64,000 nt of DNA from Candidatus Protochlamydia naegleriophila (lineage in GTDB: Bacteria > Chlamydiota > Chlamydiia > Chlamydiales > Parachlamydiaceae): positions 1,054,001 through 1,118,000 of the forward strand of contig NZ_LN879502.1 of NCBI RefSeq assembly GCF_001499655.1. The letters are read 5' to 3'. The notes beneath the pieces are model-generated. The model worked only from the letters and a program-made list of their open reading frames with translations. It was not told the origin of the DNA and searched no databases. The translations under genes were made by a program, and so were the position numbers. Position 1 is the first letter of the stretch; each line of letters opens with the position of its first letter. Below are positions 34,978 to 44,782 of this stretch, in pieces.

Positions 34978-37326
34978 ATGTTGAAGAAAATTATTTTTGC
35001 TTTCCATTGTTTGTGCCTACTTTTTCTTCATTCTGTATATGGACAAATTCTACAGTTTGAAAATCAAACAATTGACACCGTTGACATCATTGTCCATACA
35101 AGGACAGGAACCGTAGTAGACAATCAGGCTATTTTGACTCGTTTGCGTACGCAGCCCGGCGGGTTCTTTTCTCAGGCAGACTTTGATGAAGATCTAAAAA
35201 CGCTTGCACAAGACTATGATCGCGTTGATCCGGCAGTAAAGACCGACGATGACCGCGTTTCGATCATTTTGCATGTTTGGCCTAAGCCAACTATTCACTC
35301 GATTCGTTGGCATGGAAATCATCGTGTATCGACTAACCGCCTTCAAAGAGAACTTGGAATTGGTTGTTTTGCAACTTTTGAGCGTCAAGCGTTCAATCAG
35401 GCTTTTCATAAGCTTAAAGCCTACTACATTCGTAAAGGCTTCTTTGAGGCACATTTAGATTACCATGTTGATTTGGATTGTGAAACGAATGAAGTAGACA
35501 TCACGATTGAGATTGTAGAAGGAAGATCGGGGAAAATTCAAAAAATCATCTTTGAGAACTTCTGTGAGAATGAAGAGCATGACATTCTTGGGCAGATGAT
35601 CACAAAGAAGTACAATATTTTTATGAGTTGGTTCACTCAAGAAGGAACTTACAATGAAGATGCGATTCAGCAAGACCGCTTGATTATTACCAACTACTTG
35701 CAAAACGAAGGTTATGCAGACGCATCTGTTGATATCACTGTTACAGAGTCTTGCGAGGCTGACCGCATTATTGTTACTATCACTGCAGACAAAGGAGAGC
35801 GCTATTATTTTGGCCAACTTTCTTTTGAAGGCAACCAGGTCATTTGCGATGAAGAAATTGATCGTCTATTTGGTGTCCGCCCAGGAGAGCCTTTTTCCAT
35901 TGAAGAGATTAGAGAGACTTTAGACACCTTAACGGATGCTTATGGTCGTTTGGGATATGTAGATGCTGTCGTTGACTTTGAACCTGAATTGGATGAGTGC
36001 GACTATCGCTACAATGTTCATTTCAAAATCGAAGAAGGAGAGCAGTTTCACGTTGGCTTGGTTCGCGTTTTTGGCAATATTTCTACGAAGACGTCTGTTA
36101 TTTTGCATGAAACGTTAATGATTCCAGGCGAGGTATTCAACACCTTGAAGCTTAAAGCCACAGAGCAACGTTTAATCAACATCGGTTACTTCAAGCATGT
36201 CAATGTTTACATTGTAAAGGGAACTGAATCTTGCTTGGGAGGTAATTATCGCGATGTGTATATCGAGGTTGAAGAAACGAGCACAGGGCAATTCAGCGCA
36301 TTTATGGGATACAGTAGTGTTGAGGAGCTTTTTGGAGGGATTAACATCACCGAAAGAAACTTCAATCACGAAGGCTTTTACTACCTGTGGCGCGATGGTT
36401 TACGTGCCTTAAGAGGTGGTGGTGAGTATGCTCAATTTACAACGCAGATCGGGCAAAAGAGCCGCAACTACACCTTCTCGTGGACAAAGCCCTATTTCAT
36501 GGATACAAAGTGGACGATAGGCTTTGACTTATCTAAATCTTGTACGCGCTATATTTCGAAAGACTATGATTTGGATACCATTTCTTTAGTCTTGCGTGCT
36601 CAGTATAACATTAATCAATTTGTTCGCTTTGGTGTGCAGTATCGTTTAAAGAATGGCGCGGTTCACTTGCATCACGGTGGTGGATCGATTTCTCAATTGG
36701 AAGACGATTCTCATATCCATGGTTTGATTTCAGCCGTTGGTACATCGTTAAACTATGATTCGACTAACCATCCTCTTAAACCAAGTTGCGGATTTAGATC
36801 GAAATTGTTATTAGAGTATGCAGGCCTCGGCGGCGACCATACGTTTTTTAGCATTGGCTATTTTAACTCCTACTATTATCCAGTAGGAAGCCGCATGGTC
36901 TTGAAATACAGAGCTGATTTCCGCTTTATTCAGCCTATTGGAGACACACATTATGATGACCTTCCTTTGGATGAAAGAATTTTCTTGGGAGGTGACTTTG
37001 CTGTCCGCGGCTTCCGTCCTTATCGTTTAGGGCCTCAATATGACCACACGCATGTTCCTCGTGGGGGACTTTCGATGCAGCTTTACTCGGTTGAGTTGTC
37101 TCGCCGCATTGTGGCTGACGTCGAAGTCTTTGGATTCTTGGATGCGGGGCACCTGTCTGAAGATACCTGGGAGTTTGGAAGATTAAGCGTCGCCGTGGGT
37201 TACGGAACGCGCTTTAAGTTAATTGATAGTATTCCACCAATTACACTTGGTATGGGTTATCCATTGAATGCGACTAATCGTAGTGAAGTTAAAAAATTCT
37301 TTCTTTCTTTAGGTGGAAATTTTTAA
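34978..37326 (+). CDS. bamA: Outer membrane protein assembly factor BamA
   Basis: 782-residue Omp85 protein: signal peptide (MLKKIIFAFHCLCLLFLHSVYG), five POTRA domains (about 25-415) and a C-terminal barrel (about 420-782) with the lid-loop motif ERIFLGGDFAVRGFRPYRLG and GMGYPLN near the end. It inserts beta-barrel proteins into the outer membrane. I start at the ATG at 34978 (GAGG at 6 bases); an upstream TTG at 34957 would spoil the signal peptide. ompH/skp follows after 40 bases, the common bamA-skp-lpxD order. Confidence 0.95.
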   Translation: MLKKIIFAFHCLCLLFLHSVYGQILQFENQTIDTVDIIVHTRTGTVVDNQAILTRLRTQPGGFFSQADFDEDLKTLAQDYDRVDPAVKTDDDRVSIILHVWPKPTIHSIRWHGNHRVSTNRLQRELGIGCFATFERQAFNQAFHKLKAYYIRKGFFEAHLDYHVDLDCETNEVDITIEIVEGRSGKIQKIIFENFCENEEHDILGQMITKKYNIFMSWFTQEGTYNEDAIQQDRLIITNYLQNEGYADASVDITVTESCEADRIIVTITADKGERYYFGQLSFEGNQVICDEEIDRLFGVRPGEPFSIEEIRETLDTLTDAYGRLGYVDAVVDFEPELDECDYRYNVHFKIEEGEQFHVGLVRVFGNISTKTSVILHETLMIPGEVFNTLKLKATEQRLINIGYFKHVNVYIVKGTESCLGGNYRDVYIEVEETSTGQFSAFMGYSSVEELFGGINITERNFNHEGFYYLWRDGLRALRGGGEYAQFTTQIGQKSRNYTFSWTKPYFMDTKWTIGFDLSKSCTRYISKDYDLDTISLVLRAQYNINQFVRFGVQYRLKNGAVHLHHGGGSISQLEDDSHIHGLISAVGTSLNYDSTNHPLKPSCGFRSKLLLEYAGLGGDHTFFSIGYFNSYYYPVGSRMVLKYRADFRFIQPIGDTHYDDLPLDERIFLGGDFAVRGFRPYRLGPQYDHTHVPRGGLSMQLYSVELSRRIVADVEVFGFLDAGHLSEDTWEFGRLSVAVGYGTRFKLIDSIPPITLGMGYPLNATNRSEVKKFFLSLGGNF

Positions 37327-37366
37327 GATATGAGATTTCGATTTACTTACCAATAAGGAGAACATT

Positions 37367-37960
37367 ATGAAAAATTTACGTCATTTGCTCTTAGCAGTTG
37401 CTGCGTGTGCTTGTGCTTTAACAGCACCCGCATTTGCTCAACAGGCAAGCTATAGTTCTGCTGCTGGACAATCGCTCAAAATTGGGGTTGTCAATGCAAA
37501 GAGATGTTTGGATGAGTCAAAACTCGGCAAGCAAGAGCAGGCTAATTTTGAAAAAATGAAGAAGCAGATGGAGTCTATCCTCCAAGATAAAGAGCATGAT
37601 TTAGAAGAGATCGAAGCCAAGCTAAATGATGAAGACTACATGGATAGTATCTCTGAAGAAGCTGCGCTTGAGCTCAAACGCAAAAAGCGTAATTTGAGAA
37701 ATGAAGGGTTGCAGCTCCAAAATCAATACATTCAGACTCTGCAGCAAACAAATCTTAAAATCGTTCAGAAGTTGACAGACACGATTGCGAAAGCATCAAA
37801 TCAAGTGGCTCAAGATTCTTCTAGCGGACAAACAATCGATGTGATCTTTAGCGATGAAGCATGCACTTATTTTGCTCCTCAGTTGGATATCACAGACCGA
37901 GTTGTTGCTAAGATGAATGCTATTTTTGATGTCGAATCAAAAGATTCAGCAAAGAGATAA
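37367..37960 (+). CDS. ompH: OmpH/Skp family periplasmic chaperone
   Basis: 197 residues with a clear signal peptide (MKNLRHLLLAVAACACALTAPAFA, cleaved before Q). The mature part (about 40-190) is dominated by two long charged helices with coiled-coil pattern and a beta core (KIGVVNAKRCLDESKLGKQE and VIFSDEACTYFA). Skp trimers hold unfolded outer-membrane proteins for BamA. The ribosome site AAGGAGA is strong. It lies between bamA and lpxD, with an inverted repeat after it. Confidence 0.93.
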   Translation: MKNLRHLLLAVAACACALTAPAFAQQASYSSAAGQSLKIGVVNAKRCLDESKLGKQEQANFEKMKKQMESILQDKEHDLEEIEAKLNDEDYMDSISEEAALELKRKKRNLRNEGLQLQNQYIQTLQQTNLKIVQKLTDTIAKASNQVAQDSSSGQTIDVIFSDEACTYFAPQLDITDRVVAKMNAIFDVESKDSAKR

Positions 37961-38029
37961 TCTTTAAAAGAGATTTGCACTTAGCCTGGTTTTGAGTTCG
38001 CTCAAGACTAGATCTCTAGAAATGTCACT

Positions 38030-38072
38030 AGAAGCCGTCTCAAAACTGTAATTAGATTTGAAGACGGCTTCT
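38030..38072 (+). terminator. Stem-loop between ompH and lpxD
   Basis: Eleven-base perfect stem AGAAGCCGTCT/AGACGGCTTCT (38030-38040 with 38062-38072), extended by a few pairs with one bulge inward. No T run follows. It may partly terminate or process the bamA-ompH transcript before lpxD. Confidence 0.5.
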
Positions 38073-38160
38073 TAGCACCCGATAAAAATTTAAATATTAG
38101 CCCCTTAGCTAACCATCGTTTAATGAGCGATGCTGCAACATAAAATTTAAAGCTGGTTTT

Positions 38161-39210
38161 ATGAGAGAAGAAAAAAGTTTTAATCTGCAAGAGCTTGCGA
38201 CTATAACGAATTGCAAATTGGTCGGCAATCCTACTCATCTCATTCGCAATGTCGCCGATTTGGAAAATGCCTCGTCTGAAGATGCTTCCTTTTTGGCGAA
38301 TCCACGCTATTTGCAAGCCATGAAGGATTCAAAAGCTGGAGTCATCTTCATCGATTCTCAAGCGCCGCTTGTGGATGGTAAAAATTACCTGGTATCGGAA
38401 CAGCCATCTCGAGCCTTTCAACAACTTGTAGATACACTATTTCCACAACGCGTTCATCCAAGTGGATTCACAGGCATTCACCCGACTGCTGTGATTCACG
38501 ATACGGCTCAAATTGCTGATGGGGTTACAATTGGTCCTCAAGCCGTGATTGATGAAGGCGTTGTAATTGGGGCGCATACTTTTATCGGAGCTGGTTCGTA
38601 TATCGGAGCCTGCACTCAAATTGGACAGAACTGCCTCATTCATCCGCGCGTTGTTGTTAGGGAAGATTGTTGGATAGGTAACCGTGTCATCTTGCAGCCA
38701 GGATGCGTCATCGGTTCGTGTGGCTTTGGTTACTTGACTGATAAACAAGGAAGGCATGTCAAACTCAATCAAGTTGGCAATGTTCGCATTGAAGATGATG
38801 TTGAAATTGGTGCCAATGCGACGATTGACCGTGCCCGCTTTAAAAGCACAGTTATTGGACAGGGCAGTAAAATTGACAACCTGGTCCAAATAGGACATGG
38901 TGTCAGCATCGGTCCATACAATATCATCGTTGCGCAAAGCGGCATTGCAGGCTCAACGACCACAGGTAAATACGTGGTTTTGGCCGGTCAAGTGGCTGTA
39001 GCTGGCCATATTCATTTAGCTGATGGTGTGACTGTTGCTGGAAAAAGTGGTATCACAAAGTCTTTACCTGCAGGTAAGTATGGAGGGATCCCAGCTGTTC
39101 CTATTGCTGATTATAACCGCAATCAAGTTTTTTTGAGAAAAATTGAAACCTTCGTTAACCAGCTCAAAGGGGTCGAGGCTCGCTTGCAAAAGCTCGAAGA
39201 AGTAATCTGA
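38161..39210 (+). CDS. lpxD: UDP-3-O-acylglucosamine N-acyltransferase LpxD
   Basis: 349-residue third enzyme of lipid A synthesis, adding the N-linked acyl chain from acyl-ACP. An N-terminal uridine-binding domain (about 1-100; FLANPRYLQAM) precedes a left-handed beta helix of hexapeptide repeats (about 105-310). The catalytic histidine lies in NLVQIGHGVSIG. The C-terminal helix FLRKIETFVNQLKGVEARLQ is typical. Acyl donors come from the fab genes in the same window. Ribosome site weak. Confidence 0.95.
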   Translation: MREEKSFNLQELATITNCKLVGNPTHLIRNVADLENASSEDASFLANPRYLQAMKDSKAGVIFIDSQAPLVDGKNYLVSEQPSRAFQQLVDTLFPQRVHPSGFTGIHPTAVIHDTAQIADGVTIGPQAVIDEGVVIGAHTFIGAGSYIGACTQIGQNCLIHPRVVVREDCWIGNRVILQPGCVIGSCGFGYLTDKQGRHVKLNQVGNVRIEDDVEIGANATIDRARFKSTVIGQGSKIDNLVQIGHGVSIGPYNIIVAQSGIAGSTTTGKYVVLAGQVAVAGHIHLADGVTVAGKSGITKSLPAGKYGGIPAVPIADYNRNQVFLRKIETFVNQLKGVEARLQKLEEVI

Positions 39211-39248
39211 GCTTCGAGTCATCCGCTTGCAGCCTCTCAAGGTTGTTT

Positions 39249-39299
39249 GAAATTGCTCCTTGACAGTGGTTCATTTACTGTCGTCTTTGAAGCAATTTC
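39249..39299. terminator. Nested stem-loop between lpxD and the signalling cluster
   Basis: Outer arms GAAATTGCT (39249-39257) and AGCAATTTC (39291-39299) enclose an inner GACAGT/ACTGTC hairpin. It lies between convergent genes and could serve both directions. T runs are short. Confidence 0.4.
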
Positions 39300-39323
39300 C
39301 CCATCTTAAAAACTGCCAATGCT

Positions 39324-40490
39324 TCAAACCTGTTGTTTCAAGCATAGGAGTGTGATGTCATCAGAATAGGGTGCGCCTGACGTGAATTGATACAAGTCGT
39401 GCAAAATATGGTCGACTAATGTCGTCAAAGAGTCAGGCTTCCAGGTCTTTAGAGAGTTGATAAATCTTTCCTCAGTGTACAGTTCCTGTTGAGGATTCAT
39501 GGCTTCAGTAATACCGTCGGTATAAAGGATCAAGCAATCATCTTTTTTGAGCTGAAATTCATGCTGAAGATAAATTGCATCTTCAGACACTCCAAGAGGG
39601 ATGCCCTCATTGCGAGCGAGTCCGAATAGGGCGCCATCCGCCTGCAATAAAACAGGAGGGTTATGGCCTGCATTCGCACATTCGACCCGGCCTGTTTGAA
39701 TGTTTAAGATGCCATAAAATGCAGTGACAAACATGCAGGCATCGTTGTCTATGCAAAGGATGCGGTTGGCTTCTTTTAAACAATTCTTCGGTGAAGAGGC
39801 TTTTTGAGCAACCGTGCGAATGATGGCTCGGCTCATTGCCATGAATAGCGCTGCAGGAATTCCTTTTCCAGATACGTCGGCAATGAGAAATCCAAGATGG
39901 TTGTGGTCGATTTGGAAAAAGTCGAAAAAATCTCCGCCAACGTGCTTTGCGGGAATCATTGTTCCCAAAATATCAAAAGTTTGAGAGCTTGGAATGGGTT
40001 TAAAGTGGTGTGGTATGATAGATTGCTGAATGTTGTAAGCAATTGCCAGCTCTTTTTCTAGATCCGAAAGCATTGCCTGTGCTTCCATAGCTTTCTTTAG
40101 AGTCAAACACTGTTCAATGGCATTAAAAATAGTGATTTCCAAATCTTTAAAATCGATGGGCTTCGTAATAAAATCGCAAGCACCCCGGTTCATGGCTTTG
40201 CGGATGTTAGACATGTCACCGTAAGCTGAAATAATGACTGCTTTGAAGATGCGTTTGAGCTCTGGGAGGTGGGAAAGGAGGACCAAACCATCCATTTCTG
40301 GCATGTTAATGTCTGTCAAGATGACGCTGATTTCCTTGTCTTGATGTAAGGCCTTTAAGGCTTCTGTGCCATTGGAGGCAAAAATGAATTCGAGCTCTTT
40401 AGTCTTGAGCTGCTTAGCAAATTTTTGCCTGATTAACAGTTCGACGTCGGGTTCATCGTCAACAACGAGAATTTTAGCCATCGCTTTCAT
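39324..40490 (-). CDS. Response regulator fused to RsbU/SpoIIE-type PP2C phosphatase
   Basis: 388 residues. The receiver domain (about 1-125) has acidic residues VVDDEPD, phospho-acceptor Asp in ILTDINMPEMDG, and Lys in FITKPIDF. A short coiled linker leads to an RsbU-type phosphatase (about 165-388) with VGGDFFDFF, FLIADVSGKGIPAALFMA, CANAGHNPP, LGVSEDAIY, ILYTDGITEAMN and SDDITLLCL, so its metal sites look intact. Phosphorylation of the receiver would control dephosphorylation of a target, normally an anti-sigma-factor antagonist. It is the last gene of the minus-strand sensing cluster, overlapping the preceding regulator by 17 bases. Confidence 0.93.
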   Translation of the reverse strand: MKAMAKILVVDDEPDVELLIRQKFAKQLKTKELEFIFASNGTEALKALHQDKEISVILTDINMPEMDGLVLLSHLPELKRIFKAVIISAYGDMSNIRKAMNRGACDFITKPIDFKDLEITIFNAIEQCLTLKKAMEAQAMLSDLEKELAIAYNIQQSIIPHHFKPIPSSQTFDILGTMIPAKHVGGDFFDFFQIDHNHLGFLIADVSGKGIPAALFMAMSRAIIRTVAQKASSPKNCLKEANRILCIDNDACMFVTAFYGILNIQTGRVECANAGHNPPVLLQADGALFGLARNEGIPLGVSEDAIYLQHEFQLKKDDCLILYTDGITEAMNPQQELYTEERFINSLKTWKPDSLTTLVDHILHDLYQFTSGAPYSDDITLLCLKQQV

Positions 40491-40896
40491 CCATTTTTTT
40501 TAACTGATTGAGCATGAAATCTAAGATTAATTCTTTTAAATAGGAGAAATCAATGGGTTTACTGATAATTTCCGATGCTCCAAGCTCCAGGGCTGTTTTA
40601 CTGTTTTCGTGATCCCCATAAGCTGTAATCATAAAAACTGTGATCTCCGGGTAAGCATTTTTTAAAAGCTTAAGCAGTTCTAGCCCATTCATACCAGGCA
40701 TACTGATATCGGATAAGATCAAAACTAATTGGGGATCAATGGGTTGATGTAAAAAGATCAAGGCCTCTTCTGCAGAGCGTGCATAGTGGAACTCTAAAGA
40801 TTTTTTCTTGATCTCGGACCGAAATTGCTGCTCAAACAAAAGATAGATATCTTCTTCATCATCGATGACCAAAACTCTAAGTATTGCTTTTTCCAC
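40474..40896 (-). CDS. Single-domain response regulator
   Basis: 140-residue receiver-only protein: VLVIDDEEDIY, phospho-acceptor Asp in ILSDISMPGMNGLELL, T/S-loop VFMITAYGD, and Lys in IISKPIDF. I choose a GTG start at 40896 (AAAGG upstream); a longer frame reaches 40986 but overlaps the kinase gene and its extra residues look non-native. Lacking an output domain, it probably shuttles phosphate or competes with the receiver-phosphatase encoded next. It lies between kinase (52-base gap) and phosphatase genes. Confidence 0.88.
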   Translation of the reverse strand: MEKAILRVLVIDDEEDIYLLFEQQFRSEIKKKSLEFHYARSAEEALIFLHQPIDPQLVLILSDISMPGMNGLELLKLLKNAYPEITVFMITAYGDHENSKTALELGASEIISKPIDFSYLKELILDFMLNQLKKMDESDG

Positions 40897-40948
40897 TATA
40901 AACCTTTGGTTGCAACATTTACTGGTATAGCGAGGCTTACGTATAATT

Positions 40949-43045
40949 TCAATGATGTTTCTGGCTTGTCCGCTGTTTATGCCCAAATGGCAGTGTGATA
41001 ACTAGCTCTGTAAATTGACCATATACCGTATTGGCAATTAAGGTTCCTTCGTGACCTTGTACAATATTATAACTCAAGGAGAGCCCAAGGCCTGTGCCTT
41101 CTCCTGTTGGCTTGGTTGTAAAAAAGGGAGTGAAGAGCTTTGAATAAACTTCCTCAGACATTCCCATCCCATTGTCCCATATTTTTATTACGGCGTGGTC
41201 GTGGTGATTTTCAGTCGATACGCGGACGATTGGAATAAAAGAGGATGGCTCGAGTAGCTTCCTTTGATGAACGGCATAGTAGGCATTATTGAGCAAATTA
41301 AGAAAGACTCGGCTCATTTCTTGAGGGACAAGCGGAATAAGAGGGAGCGTTTGATCGTAAAATTTCTCGATTTTGACATTAAAAGATATATCTTGGGCTC
41401 GCATGCCGTGATAAGATAAGCCAACATATTCATCAAGCAGGGAATTTAAATTGGTTAAATCCTCTTCGCCAGGCGTCCCTCGCGAATGTTGAAGCATATT
41501 ACGTACAATGCTGTCAGCCCGTTTTCCATGTTCGAAAATTTTAGTCATATTGAGTTCAAGCCTTTCAAATAACTCATCAAGTTCGCTCTTTTCCTCCTCG
41601 GATGGCTGTGCTTGGATTTGAGAAAGTTTTTTGCGGATTTCTGTTTGTATATCTAATGAAAGCTCTGCAAAGTTATTGATGAAGTTTAAGGGGTTTTTGA
41701 TCTCATGCGCAATACCGGCTGTCAAGGCTCCAAGAGAGGCTAGTTTTTCTTGATTGATCAAACGGTTTTGTGTTTGTTGAAGTTCGTCTATTGTTTGCTC
41801 AAGCTGGATATTTTGCATTTCGACTTCTTGCGTCCTGGTTGCCACAAGCGTATCGAGGTTTTGGATCATATTATTTAATTGAGAGGCCATGTCGTTAAAA
41901 GACTCGCCTAGCCGTCCAATTTCATTCTTTGATGGATTTTCAATGCGTTGCGAGAGGTCACCAGCCGCCATGAGACGTGTTTTTTTTGTTAGAATTAAAA
42001 GAGGATGGGTAATTTCTTTGGCAACGTTCGAGGCGACCAGTGCGACAATTGCAGCGGTCGTCATGCCTAAGATCCAAAAAAGGTATTTCAATTTATTAAT
42101 AGGAGCTAAAAGCTCTTCTGTATCCATCTTGGTAATGATTCCCAAATTTAAGGCTGGCAGAAAATGCCTTCCAACCATCAGGGTTTCTTTGTCTCGGTAG
42201 TCTATGACTCTATCAACTAGCCGTTGGCCCTCCAAGACTTGTTGAATAAACTTTCCAAAGGAGCTAGCTGAAGAAATTTCATGTACAGCGATTCCATCGT
42301 CTAAATTGCGCAAAGGCGTAATAGAGACAATTTCTTTCTTATCTTTACCAACTAAAATCGTTTCACCAGTATTTCCTAAGCCATTATAATTCCCTATCAA
42401 ACGATAAATAGCCAAATTGTCGAGTTGGACCAAAACAACCCCTTCTAATTTGCCGTCTTTTAGTGTCGGTACGCTAATGAAGGTAGTTGGAGCTGTGGGC
42501 TGAAAATAGAGCAGAGGGGAGACCTGGATCTCTAAGAAGTTGGCAGTATTGTTGATGACTTCTACAAGATCGGGAATAGGAGGGGAATTGCTGAGTAAAT
42601 TCATTCCGACTTTTAAGTAGGAAGGAAAAAGAGAAAAAACAATTTCACCATCTTTTGTTAACAAAAACATGTTTCGATAACCGAGAGTTTCGGTTTTATA
42701 GGCCAAAAGCGAGCGATATTCCTGTTCGATCGTTTGATACGGGGGTGCGAATCTTCCTAGCATCAACGCTTGCCTAAAAGCTTCGGTTGCCTCTGCCAAT
42801 GTTTCGTCTTTGGCTAAGTAGGCCGCGTTGCGCTCTTTTTCCTTGAAATAGGTCTCGATCAATTGAGCTTGCCTTAGACTTAAAGCCCGTAAGTGATTGG
42901 TTGACTGATCTAAAATGATTTTTTTAGACAATTCATAAGATACAAAGGTTGTCCAGCCAAGAGGCAGCAATACAAGGAGTAGAAACCATAAAATGAGATG
43001 CACTCTTAGACTTAAATTTCGAAAAAAAGTGAATGGATTTTGCAT
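40949..43045 (-). CDS. Cache-domain sensor histidine kinase
   Basis: 698 residues. Membrane segment 1 (about 14-34), a large periplasmic dCache-like sensor (about 40-315), membrane segment 2 (about 325-345), HAMP (about 345-400), a coiled coil, HisKA with phospho-accepting His in GIAHEIKNPLNFINNFAE, and HATPase with N box FLNLLNNAYYAV, G1 IWDNGMGMS and G2 TGEGTGLGLSLSYNIV. All catalytic boxes are present. It lies 8 bases after the binding-protein gene and before two response regulators, so ligand detection by the binding protein and Cache domain is the likely input. Confidence 0.95.
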   Translation of the reverse strand: MQNPFTFFRNLSLRVHLILWFLLLVLLPLGWTTFVSYELSKKIILDQSTNHLRALSLRQAQLIETYFKEKERNAAYLAKDETLAEATEAFRQALMLGRFAPPYQTIEQEYRSLLAYKTETLGYRNMFLLTKDGEIVFSLFPSYLKVGMNLLSNSPPIPDLVEVINNTANFLEIQVSPLLYFQPTAPTTFISVPTLKDGKLEGVVLVQLDNLAIYRLIGNYNGLGNTGETILVGKDKKEIVSITPLRNLDDGIAVHEISSASSFGKFIQQVLEGQRLVDRVIDYRDKETLMVGRHFLPALNLGIITKMDTEELLAPINKLKYLFWILGMTTAAIVALVASNVAKEITHPLLILTKKTRLMAAGDLSQRIENPSKNEIGRLGESFNDMASQLNNMIQNLDTLVATRTQEVEMQNIQLEQTIDELQQTQNRLINQEKLASLGALTAGIAHEIKNPLNFINNFAELSLDIQTEIRKKLSQIQAQPSEEEKSELDELFERLELNMTKIFEHGKRADSIVRNMLQHSRGTPGEEDLTNLNSLLDEYVGLSYHGMRAQDISFNVKIEKFYDQTLPLIPLVPQEMSRVFLNLLNNAYYAVHQRKLLEPSSFIPIVRVSTENHHDHAVIKIWDNGMGMSEEVYSKLFTPFFTTKPTGEGTGLGLSLSYNIVQGHEGTLIANTVYGQFTELVITLPFGHKQRTSQKHH

Positions 43046-43053
43046 GTCAGCCT

Positions 43054-44304
43054 TTACGGAGAAGCATTGGGCGGTATGATTTCTTTATATAAATAGTCTG
43101 TTAATTCATCCCACTCGGCTTGCGAGCGATGAATTTCAAAAGGTACTGGGCGAATGGGAGTCTTTGATTGCCAGACAATCCTGAATTGTCCATTGGGCTG
43201 GACCTGCCCAATTCTGACAAATTTCCATGCTCTTCTCCCTTCGATATCCATGATAACAGTTCCTTCTGGGGCTTCTATGCGCATGCTGGCAAGGATGTAG
43301 CTCAAAGCTCTTGGATTGGTCGTTCCAGCTTCTGCCACGGCTTTCGCCCATAAATGCACGCCTAGATAAGTCGCCTCGGTCGCGTTATCAATCGCTTTTA
43401 AATCAGAAAAAGTCTGGAAATTTTTTACAAATGCGTGGTTGCGTGGCGTATCAATGCTTTGAAAATAGTTCCAAGTAGCATAAGTGCCAACTATCTCTTC
43501 AGGGGCTTGTTGCAATATAATCTCATCGGTACTCAGCGAAAAAACGGGAGGAGGTAATGCCGTTACTCCAGCCTTAACCAAATTCGTGTAAAAAGCATTG
43601 TTGCTTTCACTTATTAAAGAGCTTAAAATGGCGTCTGGTTTCTTTGCTTCAATATCGAGCATGAGATCATCCATCTCCTGCTCGTGGATTGGAATGTATG
43701 TCTCCCCTACTATTTCACCTTCTAGAGCGCTCAATTGATCTTTGACCATCGTACTAATGAGGTGCGAGAGAATGTAATCTTTTGAACCGACTAAGTAAAT
43801 GCGCTTGCCTACATTTTTTAGGATGTATGCGACTGTTGGCAATACTTGCTGGTTAAGAGTCGCTCCCACCCAAATAATATTGGGAGAGGTTAGGGTGCCT
43901 TCAAATTGAAAAGGATTAATCAACAAGCTGTTATATTTTTCAAATAACTCTTTAGTTGTGTAGCGGCTGGCCTTTGTCCATCCTCCAAAAAATACATCGA
44001 CATGATCTTTTGAAATGAGCCGTTCAATGGCCGGTTTGGCTTTTTCCCAATCTGATTGGGCGTCTATAATGATGGGCTCAATTTTTCTTTCATGAATTCC
44101 TCCTTTTTGATTGATCTCTTCAATAGCCATTAAGGCAGCTTCTAATGCCGGCTTTTCCGCTTGGGCACGAAATCCGGTAGTAGAAAAGACTAATCCAACT
44201 TTGAAAGGAGTAGAGGAAGGACGGAAAAAATAGAAGTCAAAGACGAATAAGCTGATTTGGAAGATCAATAGCAAAATGAATAAAATGGCTAGGAGTGTTC
44301 TCAT
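43054..44304 (-). CDS. Periplasmic ligand-binding protein, UrtA/AmiC-like (Peripla_BP_5/6)
   Basis: 416 residues. An N-terminal hydrophobic segment (about 4-22), probably an uncleaved anchor, is followed by a type I periplasmic binding fold: KVGLVFSTTGFRAQAEKPAL, EEINQKGGIHERKIEPII, and FGGWTKASRYTTKELFE. This order matches the urea/short-chain-amide receptors UrtA, FmdD and AmiC. No ABC permease or ATPase gene is nearby; instead a Cache histidine kinase follows after 8 bases, so it is probably a sensory rather than transport receptor. I prefer the ATG at 44304; an upstream GTG at 44340 is possible. Confidence 0.88.
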   Translation of the reverse strand: MRTLLAILFILLLIFQISLFVFDFYFFRPSSTPFKVGLVFSTTGFRAQAEKPALEAALMAIEEINQKGGIHERKIEPIIIDAQSDWEKAKPAIERLISKDHVDVFFGGWTKASRYTTKELFEKYNSLLINPFQFEGTLTSPNIIWVGATLNQQVLPTVAYILKNVGKRIYLVGSKDYILSHLISTMVKDQLSALEGEIVGETYIPIHEQEMDDLMLDIEAKKPDAILSSLISESNNAFYTNLVKAGVTALPPPVFSLSTDEIILQQAPEEIVGTYATWNYFQSIDTPRNHAFVKNFQTFSDLKAIDNATEATYLGVHLWAKAVAEAGTTNPRALSYILASMRIEAPEGTVIMDIEGRRAWKFVRIGQVQPNGQFRIVWQSKTPIRPVPFEIHRSQAEWDELTDYLYKEIIPPNASP

Positions 44305-44782
44305 GTTTGCTCTTAAAGTTCCATTCGTTATTAGAGACACCTCGTGCTTTGAACTCTTAAGTTATCTGGCAGTTCCATTCTTTTAGATGTTGAACGCTAG
44401 GAGATCTCATCAAGTAACATTTCATCTTTCCATAAAAGCATAAAAATTTGAATTCATAAATAAATTTTTTTATTAATACTGGCTCTGGAATTCACGAAGC
44501 GTTTGGTCGAGCATTAGCTTGATAAGCCAAAGAAAAAATAAGCCTAATCTGTTTTACGATATGACGAATGTCTTTTTGATTAAGTTAGGGTGATTTAAAT
44601 AACATCCGGCTCGGCGCAGTTTTGGCTTGATGCTCTAAAAGGGAAGGAAGAAGGAGTGTAAAACAAACATTTGCTTGACGTTTTACTGAGATAAAGTGTG
44701 GCAGCAATACACAGACTTTTTATTTATTAGATTGTTTGTTATATTAAAACCCTTATTGAGAAAGGAATGAAGGAAAAAGTGC
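44305..44782. other. Intergenic region between divergent units
   Basis: About 480 AT-rich bases that must carry promoters for the sensing cluster (left) and fabH (right). A TATATT at about 44747 lies at a useful distance from fabH, but I find no convincing -35. No gene or RNA is recognised. Confidence 0.4.

Noticed and set aside
38437-38937. 166-codon minus-strand frame inside lpxD
   Set aside because: Complement of the repetitive hexapeptide region; such repeats keep the opposite frame open by composition.
40896-40986. Upstream extension of the single-domain response regulator
   Set aside because: The extra 30 residues overlap the kinase gene, do not look like a receiver N terminus, and a GTG with ribosome site lies at 40896.
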